The position numbers and the translations under genes are program-made. The notes beneath the pieces are model-generated. The model was not told the DNA's origin. It saw nothing but the letters and a program-made list of their open reading frames with translations, and searched no databases. 64,000 nucleotides of DNA from CBDCME01 sp965218865 (lineage in GTDB: Bacteria > Pseudomonadota > Alphaproteobacteria > JAAXGF01). Position 1 is the first letter of the stretch. Each line of letters begins with the position of its first letter. The stretch is taken from the NCBI GenBank assembly GCA_965218865.1, contig CBDCME010000062.1, forward strand, positions 103,170 through 167,169. Direction: 5' to 3'. Of the stretch, positions 8,227 to 16,701 are shown piece after piece.

Positions 8227-9072
8227 TTAGTGTGGAACGGGGGTGCGACCAACCTGGCTGAAGATTTCCTCGGCCGAGAGTTCGGGAACCGGGTAATTCA
8301 AGCTGCTCACACTGACCTGCGGACGAATCTCGTCATCGGCGACGACGACAGTCATGTTATCGAGGTGTTTCAAGATTTTTTGGGACACGACCTCGCATTT
8401 ATTCCAAAACGTGTTTTGCAGCATCATGCAGAATTCGTTCGACGCGACCTTGGCGAGGAGGTCGCTCTTGCGGGTCGACTTGCGTAAAATTTTGGCGATC
8501 TCGTTCATCATATGGCGGGCGGGGGCGTATCCGAAGTTTTGATAGACGTCGTCGAAATTCAGGATCGTGATGAACATCAGGGTCCCCGGACTCTCGGTCC
8601 GCCGGCACTCCTCGATCGTGACCCGGAAAAATTGCTGAAAACTCGCTTTGTTGACGAGGCCGGTGTCGTGATCCGTGCCGGGACCCTCGCGCAATTGGTC
8701 CTCGAGGTTGAGGAGGCGTTTGCCGCTTTTGAGCCGGAGCCGAAGCTCGGTCGCATTGAAGGGACGCGTGATGTAGTCGTCGGCCCCGGCCTCGAGGGCC
8801 TCGGTCATGGTTTGCTTTTCCGTCAAGTTGGTATAGACGATGACGTAGATATAGCGGTTGCGCTCCAATGCCCTGACGCATTTGCAGAGTTCCGGGCCTG
8901 GCAAGCCCGGCAAATCCCAACCCATGATGACGACGCGGAACATTTCCTTCTTGATGCGTTTGTAGGCGGCCAAGCCGGTTCGGGCGATGACCACCGTATG
9001 GCCCCATTTCTCAAGTCTGCTTCGCAGCATGCGGCGAAACAGCTCGTCGTCGGATACAACAATGATTTTCAT
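8227..9072 (-). CDS. Degenerate response regulator-GGDEF protein
   Basis: The start is placed at the second Met (9072) because GGGGGA lies five bases before it. The N-terminal ~120 residues form a receiver domain (IIVVSDDELFRRML, VIMGWDLPGLPG, ADDYITRPFNATEL). The phosphoacceptor Asp that normally precedes the Trp is Gly, and the conserved Lys before Pro is Arg. The C-terminal half is a GGDEF fold (DHDTGLVNKASFQQFF, LAKVASNEFCMML) whose signature is ASNEF instead of GGDEF. Neither phosphorylation nor cyclic-di-GMP synthesis is expected. A binding, scaffolding or output role is possible. It lies alone between a hairpin repeat and trkH. Confidence 0.75.
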   Translation of the reverse strand: MKIIVVSDDELFRRMLRSRLEKWGHTVVIARTGLAAYKRIKKEMFRVVIMGWDLPGLPGPELCKCVRALERNRYIYVIVYTNLTEKQTMTEALEAGADDYITRPFNATELRLRLKSGKRLLNLEDQLREGPGTDHDTGLVNKASFQQFFRVTIEECRRTESPGTLMFITILNFDDVYQNFGYAPARHMMNEIAKILRKSTRKSDLLAKVASNEFCMMLQNTFWNKCEVVSQKILKHLDNMTVVVADDEIRPQVSVSSLNYPVPELSAEEIFSQVGRTPVPH

Positions 9073-9285
9073 CGACTCCCCCAAAGGCGCGACCGACGGA
9101 GTCTCCGAACCCCGTCTTCAGGTGATTTTGGCCGAGAAAGTTCCCTCAACGAGCGCGAAATCCACGGGCCGACGCGACGAACGCCCAGCGCGCTCGAGCG
9201 GGCCGATGATAACGCCCGCTTCAGTGGTGTCAATTTCTTGCGCTCGTTAACGTGCTCGAGGCTGGTTCGCGGTCTCGATTCGATC

Positions 9286-10733
9286 CTATTGGCGCCAAAA
9301 ACTTGGCGCGAACAGGACCAGCACCGTGAACAGCTCGAGTCGGCCGACCAACATCGCGAACGACAGCAGCCACTTCGCCGGGTCCGGAAGGGGCGCGAAG
9401 GATCCGGTCGGGCCGATGACATCGCCCAGGCCGGGTCCAACGTTCGCGAGCGCGGTCGCGGCACCCGACATGCTGGTCAGGAAGTCGAGGCCGAGGGCGG
9501 CGAGGCCGAGGGCGACGGTGACGAAACAAACGACGAACAGAAAGAAAAAGCCCAGGACCGCTTCCAAAACCTGTTCAGGAATGGGTTTCCGGTTGAAATG
9601 GGGAATGAAAATGCCATGGGGTTGGAGAGAGCGGCGAATCTGCACCCCGGTCTCCGCGGCGAGGACCTGGACGCGGAATATCTTGATGCCGCCGGTCGTC
9701 GATCCGGTGCAGCCCCCGATCAGCATGAGAAAGAACAAAAGGCTCGTCGCGAATCCGCCCCAAAGGCCATAATCGACCGATGAAAAACCGGTTCCGGTGA
9801 TGATCGAGACAACGTTGAAGGCCGTGTGGCGGAGGGCTGGTTCGAACGCTTCGGTGCCACTGACCATAACATCCAGGTGATGGTCGCGACCGAGGCCACG
9901 ATGATCGCCAAAAACCAGCGTACCTGCGATTCCCGCCAGACGAACTGGGTTTGACCGCGAACCAAGCGAAAATAAAGTATGAACGGAATTCCGCCCAAAA
10001 TCATGAAACCCGTCGCAACCCATTCGATCGCCGGGTTGCCGAAATGCCCGATCGAGGCATCGGAGGTCGAGAAACCGGCGGTGGATATGGTCGTCATGGC
10101 GTGGCATACGGCCTCGAAGCCGGTCATGCCGGCTTGCCAGTACGCCACCGTGGCAATCACGGTAAACACCAGATAGATCACTCCGATCACCGACGATATC
10201 TGGGCTGGGCGTGGCAAGACCTTGTCGGAACGGTCCGATGACTCGGTCCGGAAAAGCTGCATCCCCCCGACCCGCAACATCGGGAGAACGGCGATCGCCA
10301 TGACGACGATACCGATGCCGCCCTGCCATTGCAGCAACGCCCGCCACAACAGGATTCCGCGCGGTGCCCGGTCGAGACCGGTCATGACGGTCGAGCCGGT
10401 CGTCGTGATCCCCGACATGGCCTCGAAAAAAGCGTCTGTGTAGCTCATTCCGAGATCGGCCAGGGAGAAGGGGAGGGCGGCGAACGCGGTCAGGGTGGTC
10501 CAACTCAAGGTGGTCAGCAGGAAGGTCTGCTTGACGGTGAACCGTGTCGGCCCGACACGGTTCACGAGGACCAGGCCGACGCCCGTGAAGACGGTGAGAA
10601 AGGAAGCCGCGAGAAACGCCGTCCAGTTCGCGTGACCGTTGCTCGCGTCGGCCAGCGCCGGAATGAGCATGAACGCGCCGAGCGTGGCGAGCAGGGCGCC
10701 GATGACAAAGAGAACTGGTCGAAGTTCGGTCAT
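9286..10733 (-). pseudogene. trkH: Trk-type potassium uptake protein TrkH, frameshifted
   Basis: Two overlapping minus frames together give a full TrkH of about 480 residues. The 5' part (10733 to ~9868) holds the first pore loops (SGITTTGSTV, TISTAGFST). The 3' part (~9868 to 9286) holds the last two (SIITGTGFSSVDYG, SGAATALANVGPGLG) and the closing helices. The join is LW | SGTEAFEPALRH near 9860-9870, where one base is missing. TrkH is the membrane channel of the Trk K+ uptake system, working with TrkA (not in this window). A sequencing error would restore it. Otherwise it is dead. folE follows upstream on the same strand with a 68-bp gap. Confidence 0.8.
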
Positions 10734-10801
10734 GCCCAGCCGGCAACGAACCTCCTATTCGCGCCCGGCGGCCATTCACCGACTCCCCGGCCACGGAGCC
10801 C

Positions 10802-11506
10802 TTATCGGTGTCCGCTCACCACCGGGTCGCCGATCATGGTCAAGAACTCGCGTCGGGTCGCGGAATTGGTTCGAAACGCCCCCAACATGCGGCTGGTCAC
10901 CATGATCGTGCCCGGCAAATGTACGCCGCGCGTGGTCATGCAGTGGTGAGTGGCCTGAATGACGACGGCGACACCGCTTGGTTCGAGGACGTCGTTGATC
11001 GTGTCCGCGATCTGGGTGGTGAGCTTTTCCTGGATCTGGAGGCGGCGCGCGAACACCTGGACCAGGCGCGCCAGCTTGCTGATTCCGACCACTCGGCTGT
11101 CCGGCAGGTAGGCCACGTGCGCGGTGCCGATGATCGGCGCCAGATGGTGTTCGCAATGGGATTCGAAGACGATATCCCGGAGCACCACCATCTCGTCGTA
11201 GCCCTCGGATTCCTCGAACGTGCGTTCGAGAATGGCGACCGGATCCTGGCCATAACCGTTGCAGTACTCCTCGTACGCCCGCGCGACGCGGTCCGGCGTT
11301 CCCTGCAGTCCCTCGCGGTTCGGATCGTCGCCGGCCCAGCGGATTAGGGTGCGCACGGCGTCCTCGGTTTCCTCCCGACTGGGCCGCGCCACACCCCGCT
11401 CGCTTTCCGCGCCATCCGATTCGGTCGGGTCGTTGTCACGGGGGGCGGTTGAATTCAGCTTTGTCACACGCTCTTCCTTTCGATCATGGTCGTCTTGCGC
11501 GCTCAT
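10802..11506 (-). CDS. folE: GTP cyclohydrolase I (type IA, FolE)
   Basis: FolE converts GTP to 7,8-dihydroneopterin triphosphate, the entry step to folate and pterins. The 234 residues include the zinc and active-site motifs FESHCEHHLAPIIG (Cys and His ligands), VVGISKLARLVQVFARR, and ATHHCMTTRGV with the second Cys ligand, plus the C-terminal TRREFLTMI. The N-terminal ~45 residues are acidic, low-complexity and poorly conserved. The true start may be a later codon. It is transcribed with trkH downstream and apaG/radical SAM upstream on the same strand, with gaps of about 70-100 bp. Confidence 0.93.
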   Translation of the reverse strand: MSAQDDHDRKEERVTKLNSTAPRDNDPTESDGAESERGVARPSREETEDAVRTLIRWAGDDPNREGLQGTPDRVARAYEEYCNGYGQDPVAILERTFEESEGYDEMVVLRDIVFESHCEHHLAPIIGTAHVAYLPDSRVVGISKLARLVQVFARRLQIQEKLTTQIADTINDVLEPSGVAVVIQATHHCMTTRGVHLPGTIMVTSRMLGAFRTNSATRREFLTMIGDPVVSGHR

Positions 11507-11601
11507 CCGGCGCCGGGTCCATCATTCGATCGCGTCCCCGGGAGGGCCGAGCCCTCGAACTCCTGCGGTGGGGCCGCATTCGTCGGCGCGGATCGCCTTG
11601 C

Positions 11602-12003
11602 CTAATTCAGTTGCACTTGTTGGTGGGGACTATCGAGCGAAAAGGCGGGGATCTCGACGTCGAAGCGTTCACCCTCCTCGGTCAGCATCTGATACCGGCC
11701 CACCATAATTCCCGACGGCGTCGACAAGGGCGTGCCGCTCGTGTACTCGAACACCCCTCCGGGCTTGAGCACGGGCTGTTCGCCGACGACACCGGCTCCG
11801 CGCACCTCGTTGACAAGTCCGTGGGCGTCCGTGATCGACCAAAACCGCGTCAGCAGTTTCACTGTTTCGCGCCCGAGATTTTCGATCCACACATGGTAGG
11901 CCCAAACGAAATGTTCGTCATCGGGATCCGATTGGCCATCGAGAAACATGGGCTTCACGGTAATTTGAATGGAACGGGTGGTTCTCTTGTACGCCACGGA
12001 CAT
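11602..12003 (-). CDS. apaG: ApaG family protein
   Basis: This is a single-domain immunoglobulin-like protein of 133 residues from ATG 12003 (MSVAYKRTTRSIQITVKPMF). The core HVWIENLGRETVKLLTRFW, ITDAHGLVNEVRGAGVVGEQP, GGVFEYTSGTPLSTPSGIMV and PAFSLDSPH match the ApaG family throughout, with its usual length of about 130. ApaG is linked genetically to CorD/cobalt-magnesium tolerance in enterobacteria and binds phosphate groups. Its biochemical role is unsettled. The frame extends upstream to 12279, but the extension is not ApaG-like. Confidence 0.92.
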   Translation of the reverse strand: MSVAYKRTTRSIQITVKPMFLDGQSDPDDEHFVWAYHVWIENLGRETVKLLTRFWSITDAHGLVNEVRGAGVVGEQPVLKPGGVFEYTSGTPLSTPSGIMVGRYQMLTEEGERFDVEIPAFSLDSPHQQVQLN

Positions 12004-12103
12004 CCACCGATTGTCGTCAGCCCAAAATCGAGGGTTCGATTTATGCCAACGAGGCGGCTTTCCAAATATCGCGCCCGTATGAAATTGTCCAGCGCCGGAC
12101 AAA

Positions 12104-13069
12104 TCAAACCTCTTGGGATTGGCTACAGGATCCGCCGCCCAGGACGCAAAATTGGGCGCAATAGGGATGGTTAAGATGGACCGCGCCTCGCGACGCCTCG
12201 GCCAGCGTGCGCCCCAGTTCGAATCGCGGATCATGGGGCAGCAAAGTGCACGAAACGACAGACGGGGAGGCGGCTCCATTGCGTTTGACGATCATCCGTG
12301 AAGTCGCGCACATGACCGAATCCGGATCGACTCCGAGGATACCCCAACAACTTTCGCTGATCTCCGGGACGTCTTTTTCGGACACCATTTCCGGAAACAG
12401 AACGAGGGCAACAGGATCGAACGCATCCACCGGGATTTCCAGCTGGGCGAACAGACCGGCGTAACCTTCCCGAAGTTCGGCTTCCAGTTGATTCCAATAC
12501 GTTCGCCCGGCAACGTGTATCGAAAAACCGTTGGCGCCTAGCCAACGAAGACCGGCGATCAGCGGTTCCCAGCTCCGCGGTCCACGCTCGGCCTCATGGT
12601 GTTCACGCGTGTAATGGTCGATCGAAACGCGGACGATGAGGTGGTCTCCGTAGAGCGCGTTCAGTCGCTTCAGCGAGGTCGAGCATTTCATCATCGGCTT
12701 CATGGCGTTGGTCAGGATTAGAACCCGGAAATGGCGTTGCAAGGCATCCTCGACCATGTCGATGAAATCCGAATTCATGAAGGGTTCGCCGCCGGTGAAG
12801 CCGATTTCACTTGTCGGGAAACCCTGCGTTTCGATTTCGTCGAGATAGGCCGCCACCTCGGCGGCGGTCAAATAAACCAATCGATCGTTGGTGGGGCTCG
12901 ATTCGATGTAACAGGTTTTACACGTGAGATTACAGAGCGTCCCGGTGTTGAACCACAAAGTCTTCAAGGACTTCAATTTTACGGACGCGCGCCTTTCGCC
13001 CGTGGCCGTGACCTCGGTGTTGGTGAACCGCTGCGGTTCGATTGATGGCATGGACGGTGCGTGCGTCAT
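12104..13069 (-). CDS. Radical SAM protein
   Basis: The 321-residue protein has the [4Fe-4S]/SAM motif CNLTCKTC in TGTLCNLTCKTCYIESSP (residues about 44-60). It also has a GGEP motif (IGFTGGEPFMNSDF) and a C-terminal Cys cluster (YCAQFCVLGGGSCSQ) that could hold a second cluster or metal. The barrel strands ILTNAM and VRVSIDHY fit a molybdenum-cofactor-type/SPASM-like architecture. The substrate is unknown, as no modified peptide or partner enzyme is next to it. It lies about 100 bp upstream of apaG on the same strand. Confidence 0.85.
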   Translation of the reverse strand: MTHAPSMPSIEPQRFTNTEVTATGERRASVKLKSLKTLWFNTGTLCNLTCKTCYIESSPTNDRLVYLTAAEVAAYLDEIETQGFPTSEIGFTGGEPFMNSDFIDMVEDALQRHFRVLILTNAMKPMMKCSTSLKRLNALYGDHLIVRVSIDHYTREHHEAERGPRSWEPLIAGLRWLGANGFSIHVAGRTYWNQLEAELREGYAGLFAQLEIPVDAFDPVALVLFPEMVSEKDVPEISESCWGILGVDPDSVMCATSRMIVKRNGAASPSVVSCTLLPHDPRFELGRTLAEASRGAVHLNHPYCAQFCVLGGGSCSQSQEV

Positions 13070-13288
13070 CGCGGAAATCGGCGCTGGGCCCGGGGTTCCC
13101 CTTCGCCCTTAGGCAGTGAATTTCGCCATCAGATGTGGACGAGCGCAACCTCTTCGTTCTTATTGCGCAAAATCTCTGGGCGACGGAGTCGAGTCCTTTG
13201 GACTATACCGAGATCCGGGCGACATTGACAAGTTCACATCCCCGAAAGGTCGCGGATTGGCTCGCTCGGCGACCCGGGTCCCCCCCTT
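13070..13288. other. Upstream region of the radical SAM gene, no gene seen
   Basis: This is a 219-bp non-coding interval that should contain the promoter of the minus-strand radical SAM gene. I see no confident -35/-10 pair, operator or hairpin. It borders a double-hairpin repeat at 13289. Confidence 0.4.
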
Positions 13289-13430
13289 ACAGTCTGTTCG
13301 AAAACTCGCGGCGCCGGCCCTCTCCCCCTCCCGGCCACCCATATCAGCATACTCTCGTGGGTGGCCGGGAGGGGGAGAGGGCCGGAACAGACGCAAAAAA
13401 TGCGCGGACGCGCATTTTCGAAAAGACACT
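13289..13430 (+). repeat. Double-hairpin repeat, copy 2
   Basis: This is a near-consensus copy: ACAGTCTGTTCGAAAACTCGCGGC at the left end, a long palindrome with arms CCGGCCCTCTCCCCCTCCCG and complement, and then the TGCGCGGACGCGCA hairpin with TTTTCGAAAAGACACT at the right end. Its last base is the first base of the complement of the TAA stop codon of the permease gene (13430-13432), so the element sits exactly at the 3' end of that gene. Confidence 0.9.
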
Positions 13431-14962
13431 TAGGTTTTGGATGAATCAGTTCGGCGACGGGGTATCCGTCCTCGACGCTTCGGCGGCCGCCGTGCGATTA
13501 GGGTTTTCCAACCGCTCGGAGGGCGAAGGGGCGAAGGGGTGGATTCCTCGGACGCGCGGACGAGATTCTTGCGCCCGTAGGCGATGAAATATGCGAGGAC
13601 AACGAAATACCATAGGGCGCAACCCGCCAATCCGCTTTGAAAGATCGGTTCGAAAGCGAGAAAAACGAAGGTTGCCAAGGCCAGGATAAAGGCGATCGAG
13701 GCGCCCGGGACTCCGAGGGGACTGCGGAAGGGGCGCGTCATTTCGGGTCGCATCCAGCGCAGCAAAAGGAAAGCCGCAGCCTGCATCAAATAGCTGATCA
13801 ATATTACGAATACGGCCATGTTGACGCAAACGCCAGCCACACCGGCACCGTTCGAATAATGGATCAGGGCCGCCGCCGCGCAGCCGACGGCGGCGGCGGC
13901 GACGAGCGCGACAATGGGTGTCTTGCGTTTGCGGGTCGTTACCGATAACGGCTGCGGTAAGTATCCCGATCGCGACAGGGCATGGATGTTTCGGCTACAG
14001 GCGTAGAGAATGGCGTGGAAGCTGGCCATCAATCCGACGAGGGGAACCAGGGTCGGGATCGTGCTATCCGCGATGCTCGGGAAAAGCGTGCCCAAGGCCA
14101 ATACAAGCGGTTCTTCGGATTGTCCGACGCCGGCGGCGCCGGGTTCGATGGCGGTGGTCAAAAAAAGTATCGTAAACGCCATGACCGCGAGTGTGGCGAA
14201 GGTCAGGATCAACGCCTTGGGCACGTCGGAACGAGGGGCATCGGCCTCTTCCGCCGCCAGGGGCACAGTCTCGATTCCGAGGAAAAACCAGATCGCGAAG
14301 GGGAGCGACCAACAGATTCCCAGGGCGCCCATGGGGAAAAAATCGTTGGCGCCGCTGACCGGTGTGACGTTGAACAGCATTTCCCAGTCGAAATGGGGCA
14401 CGGCCGCGAGGCAAACGAAAATCAGGAGCGCGAACGCGATCAGGGCCAGAGCCACCATCACCCTGAAAACAACTTCGATTCCCCACACGTGGAGGCCGAT
14501 GGCGGCGGCGTAGACGACCAACCACCAAACGGGTGCCGCCGCGGCGGGCGCGCCGAACAGCTCTCCCAAGTATTCACCGACGCCGACGATAATCGCCGCC
14601 GGAGCCATGACATAGGCGAGATTCTGTCCAATCCCGGCGGCGAACCCACCCCACGGTCCGAAGGCCGCGCGGCAATAAACGTAGGCGCCGCCGGCGTTGG
14701 GAAAAGCGGCGGAAAGCTCGGCGAGCGAGAAGCATAGACCGGCGAATAAAACAGTCATCAGCACGGTTGCCGTCAGCAAACCACCGAAACCACCGACCCC
14801 GAGACCCAGGTTCCACAGGAAAAAATCGCCCGAAACGACGGCCCCGACACCGAGCGCCCACAAGGAGACGGCGCCAGCGTAACGGCGTAGTCCGCGCTGG
14901 TCGAAATATCGCGGCGTGACAAACGCGTATCGGACGCCTCGGGCGGCCCATTCCTCGTTCAT
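13430..14962 (-). CDS. APC-family amino acid/ethanolamine-type permease
   Basis: The 510-residue protein has about 12 hydrophobic segments. The N-terminal motif YFDQRGLRRYAGAVSLWALGVGAVVSGDFFLWNLG is characteristic of ethanolamine permeases within the APC superfamily. FSLAELSAAFPNAGGAYVY and FLGIETVPLAAEEADAPRSDVPKAL follow the standard APC pattern. It would import a small amine or amino acid across the inner membrane with cations. No ethanolamine ammonia-lyase genes are nearby, so substrate is inferred from the family only. The C-terminal ~30 residues are Arg/Pro-rich and end at the edge of hairpin repeat copy 2, so the natural tail may have been altered. Confidence 0.85.
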   Translation of the reverse strand: MNEEWAARGVRYAFVTPRYFDQRGLRRYAGAVSLWALGVGAVVSGDFFLWNLGLGVGGFGGLLTATVLMTVLFAGLCFSLAELSAAFPNAGGAYVYCRAAFGPWGGFAAGIGQNLAYVMAPAAIIVGVGEYLGELFGAPAAAAPVWWLVVYAAAIGLHVWGIEVVFRVMVALALIAFALLIFVCLAAVPHFDWEMLFNVTPVSGANDFFPMGALGICWSLPFAIWFFLGIETVPLAAEEADAPRSDVPKALILTFATLAVMAFTILFLTTAIEPGAAGVGQSEEPLVLALGTLFPSIADSTIPTLVPLVGLMASFHAILYACSRNIHALSRSGYLPQPLSVTTRKRKTPIVALVAAAAVGCAAAALIHYSNGAGVAGVCVNMAVFVILISYLMQAAAFLLLRWMRPEMTRPFRSPLGVPGASIAFILALATFVFLAFEPIFQSGLAGCALWYFVVLAYFIAYGRKNLVRASEESTPSPLRPPSGWKTLIARRPPKRRGRIPRRRTDSSKT

Positions 14963-15294
14963 GGGGGATCGACTCCGGGTTTTTCCGCGGGGGGAAAATC
15001 GTATCGTTCACCGCCAAGATAACACGGCGATGACGACGGGGAACGCGCGCCTCGCGGGGAATGGGTTTCTCGGCGCCGATAATTTGCCGCAAGTATCGTC
15101 CACGGCTCGCGTGAGCAGGAACAATTTTTAGTCGCGGTTGAGGGTTCGGGATGAGTGGGATCGTGCTCGGTGCACGGGGTTCGGGGAGCCCCGAGCTTGC
15201 CTCGACGACGTCATGGGGACTGCTCGAAGCCACCGGACGGCGTTTTCGGATTCGACAGGCACACCGGTCCGCCCGCGCCGCTCGGCGGCACGTC

Positions 15295-15561
15295 TATGGA
15301 CGCCTCCCTGGATGCAAGCATTTCTTTGAACGGCTCCGTGCATGTGGTCAGGTGCAGTCGTCTATCCGGCCTGTTGATGCGGCAGGACACACGCCGCTGG
15401 CCTGTATGGAATACGCGGACCGGGTCCAAAATCGTCCCGACGGGCTTGAAAGCGCCACGTCCCGCCACTGGTTTTCCCGATCCCGTCTCACTGACCGTTT
15501 GCCCTTACACGTCTTCCGACCTGCTCACATCCCCGACGACTTCCCGCCGACATCTGCCTCC
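15295..15561 (-). ncRNA. Candidate bridge RNA region of the IS110 element
   Basis: IS110-family elements encode a non-coding bridge RNA in one flank, with loops matching target and donor. IS1111-type members carry the long flank 3' of the transposase, as here. Three matches support it. CACGTCCCG at 15456-15464 equals the target across the CGTC core. CGGACCGGG at 15416-15424 equals the opposite strand of the adjacent target arm. TCGTCTAT at 15358-15365 equals the junction formed when the element circularises (right end T, core CGTC, left end TAT). Read in transposase sense, the target-like pair comes before the donor-like match, the order known for IS621. The RNA ends and strand are not shown by sequence. 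Confidence 0.45.
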
Positions 15562-16590
15562 TCAGGCAGCGGCCAACGCGGAAGCGCAGTAGCTCTCTCT
15601 TTTCGCCATAAGCGCCCAGGCGATGCGCGCCATCCTGTTGGCGAGCGCCACGGCGACCAGCTTCTTGGGCTTGCGCGCCAGCATCCGGGCCAGCCACGAG
15701 CCTTCCGGCGCACCGCGCCGAACCGCCTGTTGGATGACCGCCATTGCGCCGACGACCAGCAGCCGTCTGAGGTCGCGCTGGCCCATCTTCGACATCTTGC
15801 CGAGCCTCGGCTTGCCGCCGGTCGTATGCTGGCGCGGCACGAGGCCGATCCAGGCGGAGAAGTCGCGGCCGCGGCGGAAGCTCTCCATTGGCGGAGCGAA
15901 GGCTTGTATCGCCGACGCACAGATCGGGCCGATGCCCGGAATCATCATCAGCCGTCTTGCCTCCTCATCCTGGCGCGCGTTCGCGCGGATCTCCTTCTCC
16001 AGGCCCTTGATCTGCGCATCAAGGCCGGCGATCCGTTCGAGCAGAAGCCGGCCCATCTCGCGGACCGACTCTGGCAACCCGGGCCCCGGAGCTTCGATCG
16101 CCAAGGCCAATCGGCGAACGTGAGCCGGCCCCTGCGGAGCGATGACGCCGAACTCAGCCAAGTGACCCCGTAGCGCGTTGATCGTCTGCGTGCGCTGACG
16201 CACCAGAAGGTCGCGCGTGCGGAAGACCATACCTCGAGCCTGCTGCGCCTCCGTCTTCACGGCCACGAAACGCATGGTGGGGCGCGAGGCCGCCTCGCAG
16301 ATCGCCTCCGCGTCGGCGGCGTCGTTCTTGTGGCGCTTGACGAACGGCTTCACGTAGATCGGCGGGATCAGCTTCACCTGGTGGCCGAACTCCTCGATCT
16401 CCCGGCCCCAATAGTGCGCGCTCGCGCAGGCCTCCATCGCCACCACGCAGCGCGGTTGCGATGTCAGAAACGCCAGGACCTTGGGCCTTGTCAGTTTCCT
16501 GCGGAACGCTACCGATCCATCCGATCGCGCTCCATGCACCTGAAAACTGTTCTTCGCCAGATCGATCCCGATGATGCTAACTCGTTCCAT
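15562..16590 (-). CDS. IS110-family DEDD transposase/recombinase
   Basis: The start is placed at ATG 16590 (MERVSIIGIDLAKNSFQVHG) with GGAGGAGGC upstream. The frame extends further but only into the element terminus. The 342-residue protein has the RuvC-like DEDD domain (IGIDLAKNSFQVHG, VAMEACASAHYWGREI, KNDAADAEAICEA) and a C-terminal Tnp_20 domain with IPGIGPICASAIQAF, FSAWIGLVPRQHTTGGKPRLGKMSKMG. The catalytic Ser lies in the C-terminal domain in this family. It directs site-specific insertion with its bridge RNA. The gene is intact. Confidence 0.92.
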   Translation of the reverse strand: MERVSIIGIDLAKNSFQVHGARSDGSVAFRRKLTRPKVLAFLTSQPRCVVAMEACASAHYWGREIEEFGHQVKLIPPIYVKPFVKRHKNDAADAEAICEAASRPTMRFVAVKTEAQQARGMVFRTRDLLVRQRTQTINALRGHLAEFGVIAPQGPAHVRRLALAIEAPGPGLPESVREMGRLLLERIAGLDAQIKGLEKEIRANARQDEEARRLMMIPGIGPICASAIQAFAPPMESFRRGRDFSAWIGLVPRQHTTGGKPRLGKMSKMGQRDLRRLLVVGAMAVIQQAVRRGAPEGSWLARMLARKPKKLVAVALANRMARIAWALMAKRESYCASALAAA

Positions 16591-16701
16591 GGATGCCTCC
16601 TCCTTCAGGGGGTTGAACACGACACCACCTTGGCACATCGCGATGCCGTCGGGGGGAGGCGTCCATCCCATCGTCCCGGTCCGGGGGAGAGGCGTGCTGT
16701 C

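Larger units (their letters stand above)
15295..16671 (-). mobile_element. IS110-family (IS1111-like) element nested in ISAs1 copy 1
   Basis: The boundaries come from comparison with the uninterrupted ISAs1 copy at 26395-26425. Sequence departs after CGTC at 15291-15294 and resumes at CGTC 16672-16675, so the 1377-bp element is bracketed by one 4-bp CGTC shared with the empty site. Sub-terminal inverted repeats (TATGGACGCCTCCC at the left, GGGGAGGCGTCCAT near the right) are typical of the IS1111 group. The short flank is on the transposase 5' side (81 bp) and the long non-coding flank on the 3' side (267 bp). Confidence 0.9.

Noticed and set aside
9286..10794. A 502-codon minus-strand frame treated as one gene
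   Set aside because: Only its last ~190 codons are TrkH. The first ~310 are an out-of-frame shadow of the TrkH N-terminal half, so the two frames were merged as a frameshifted trkH.
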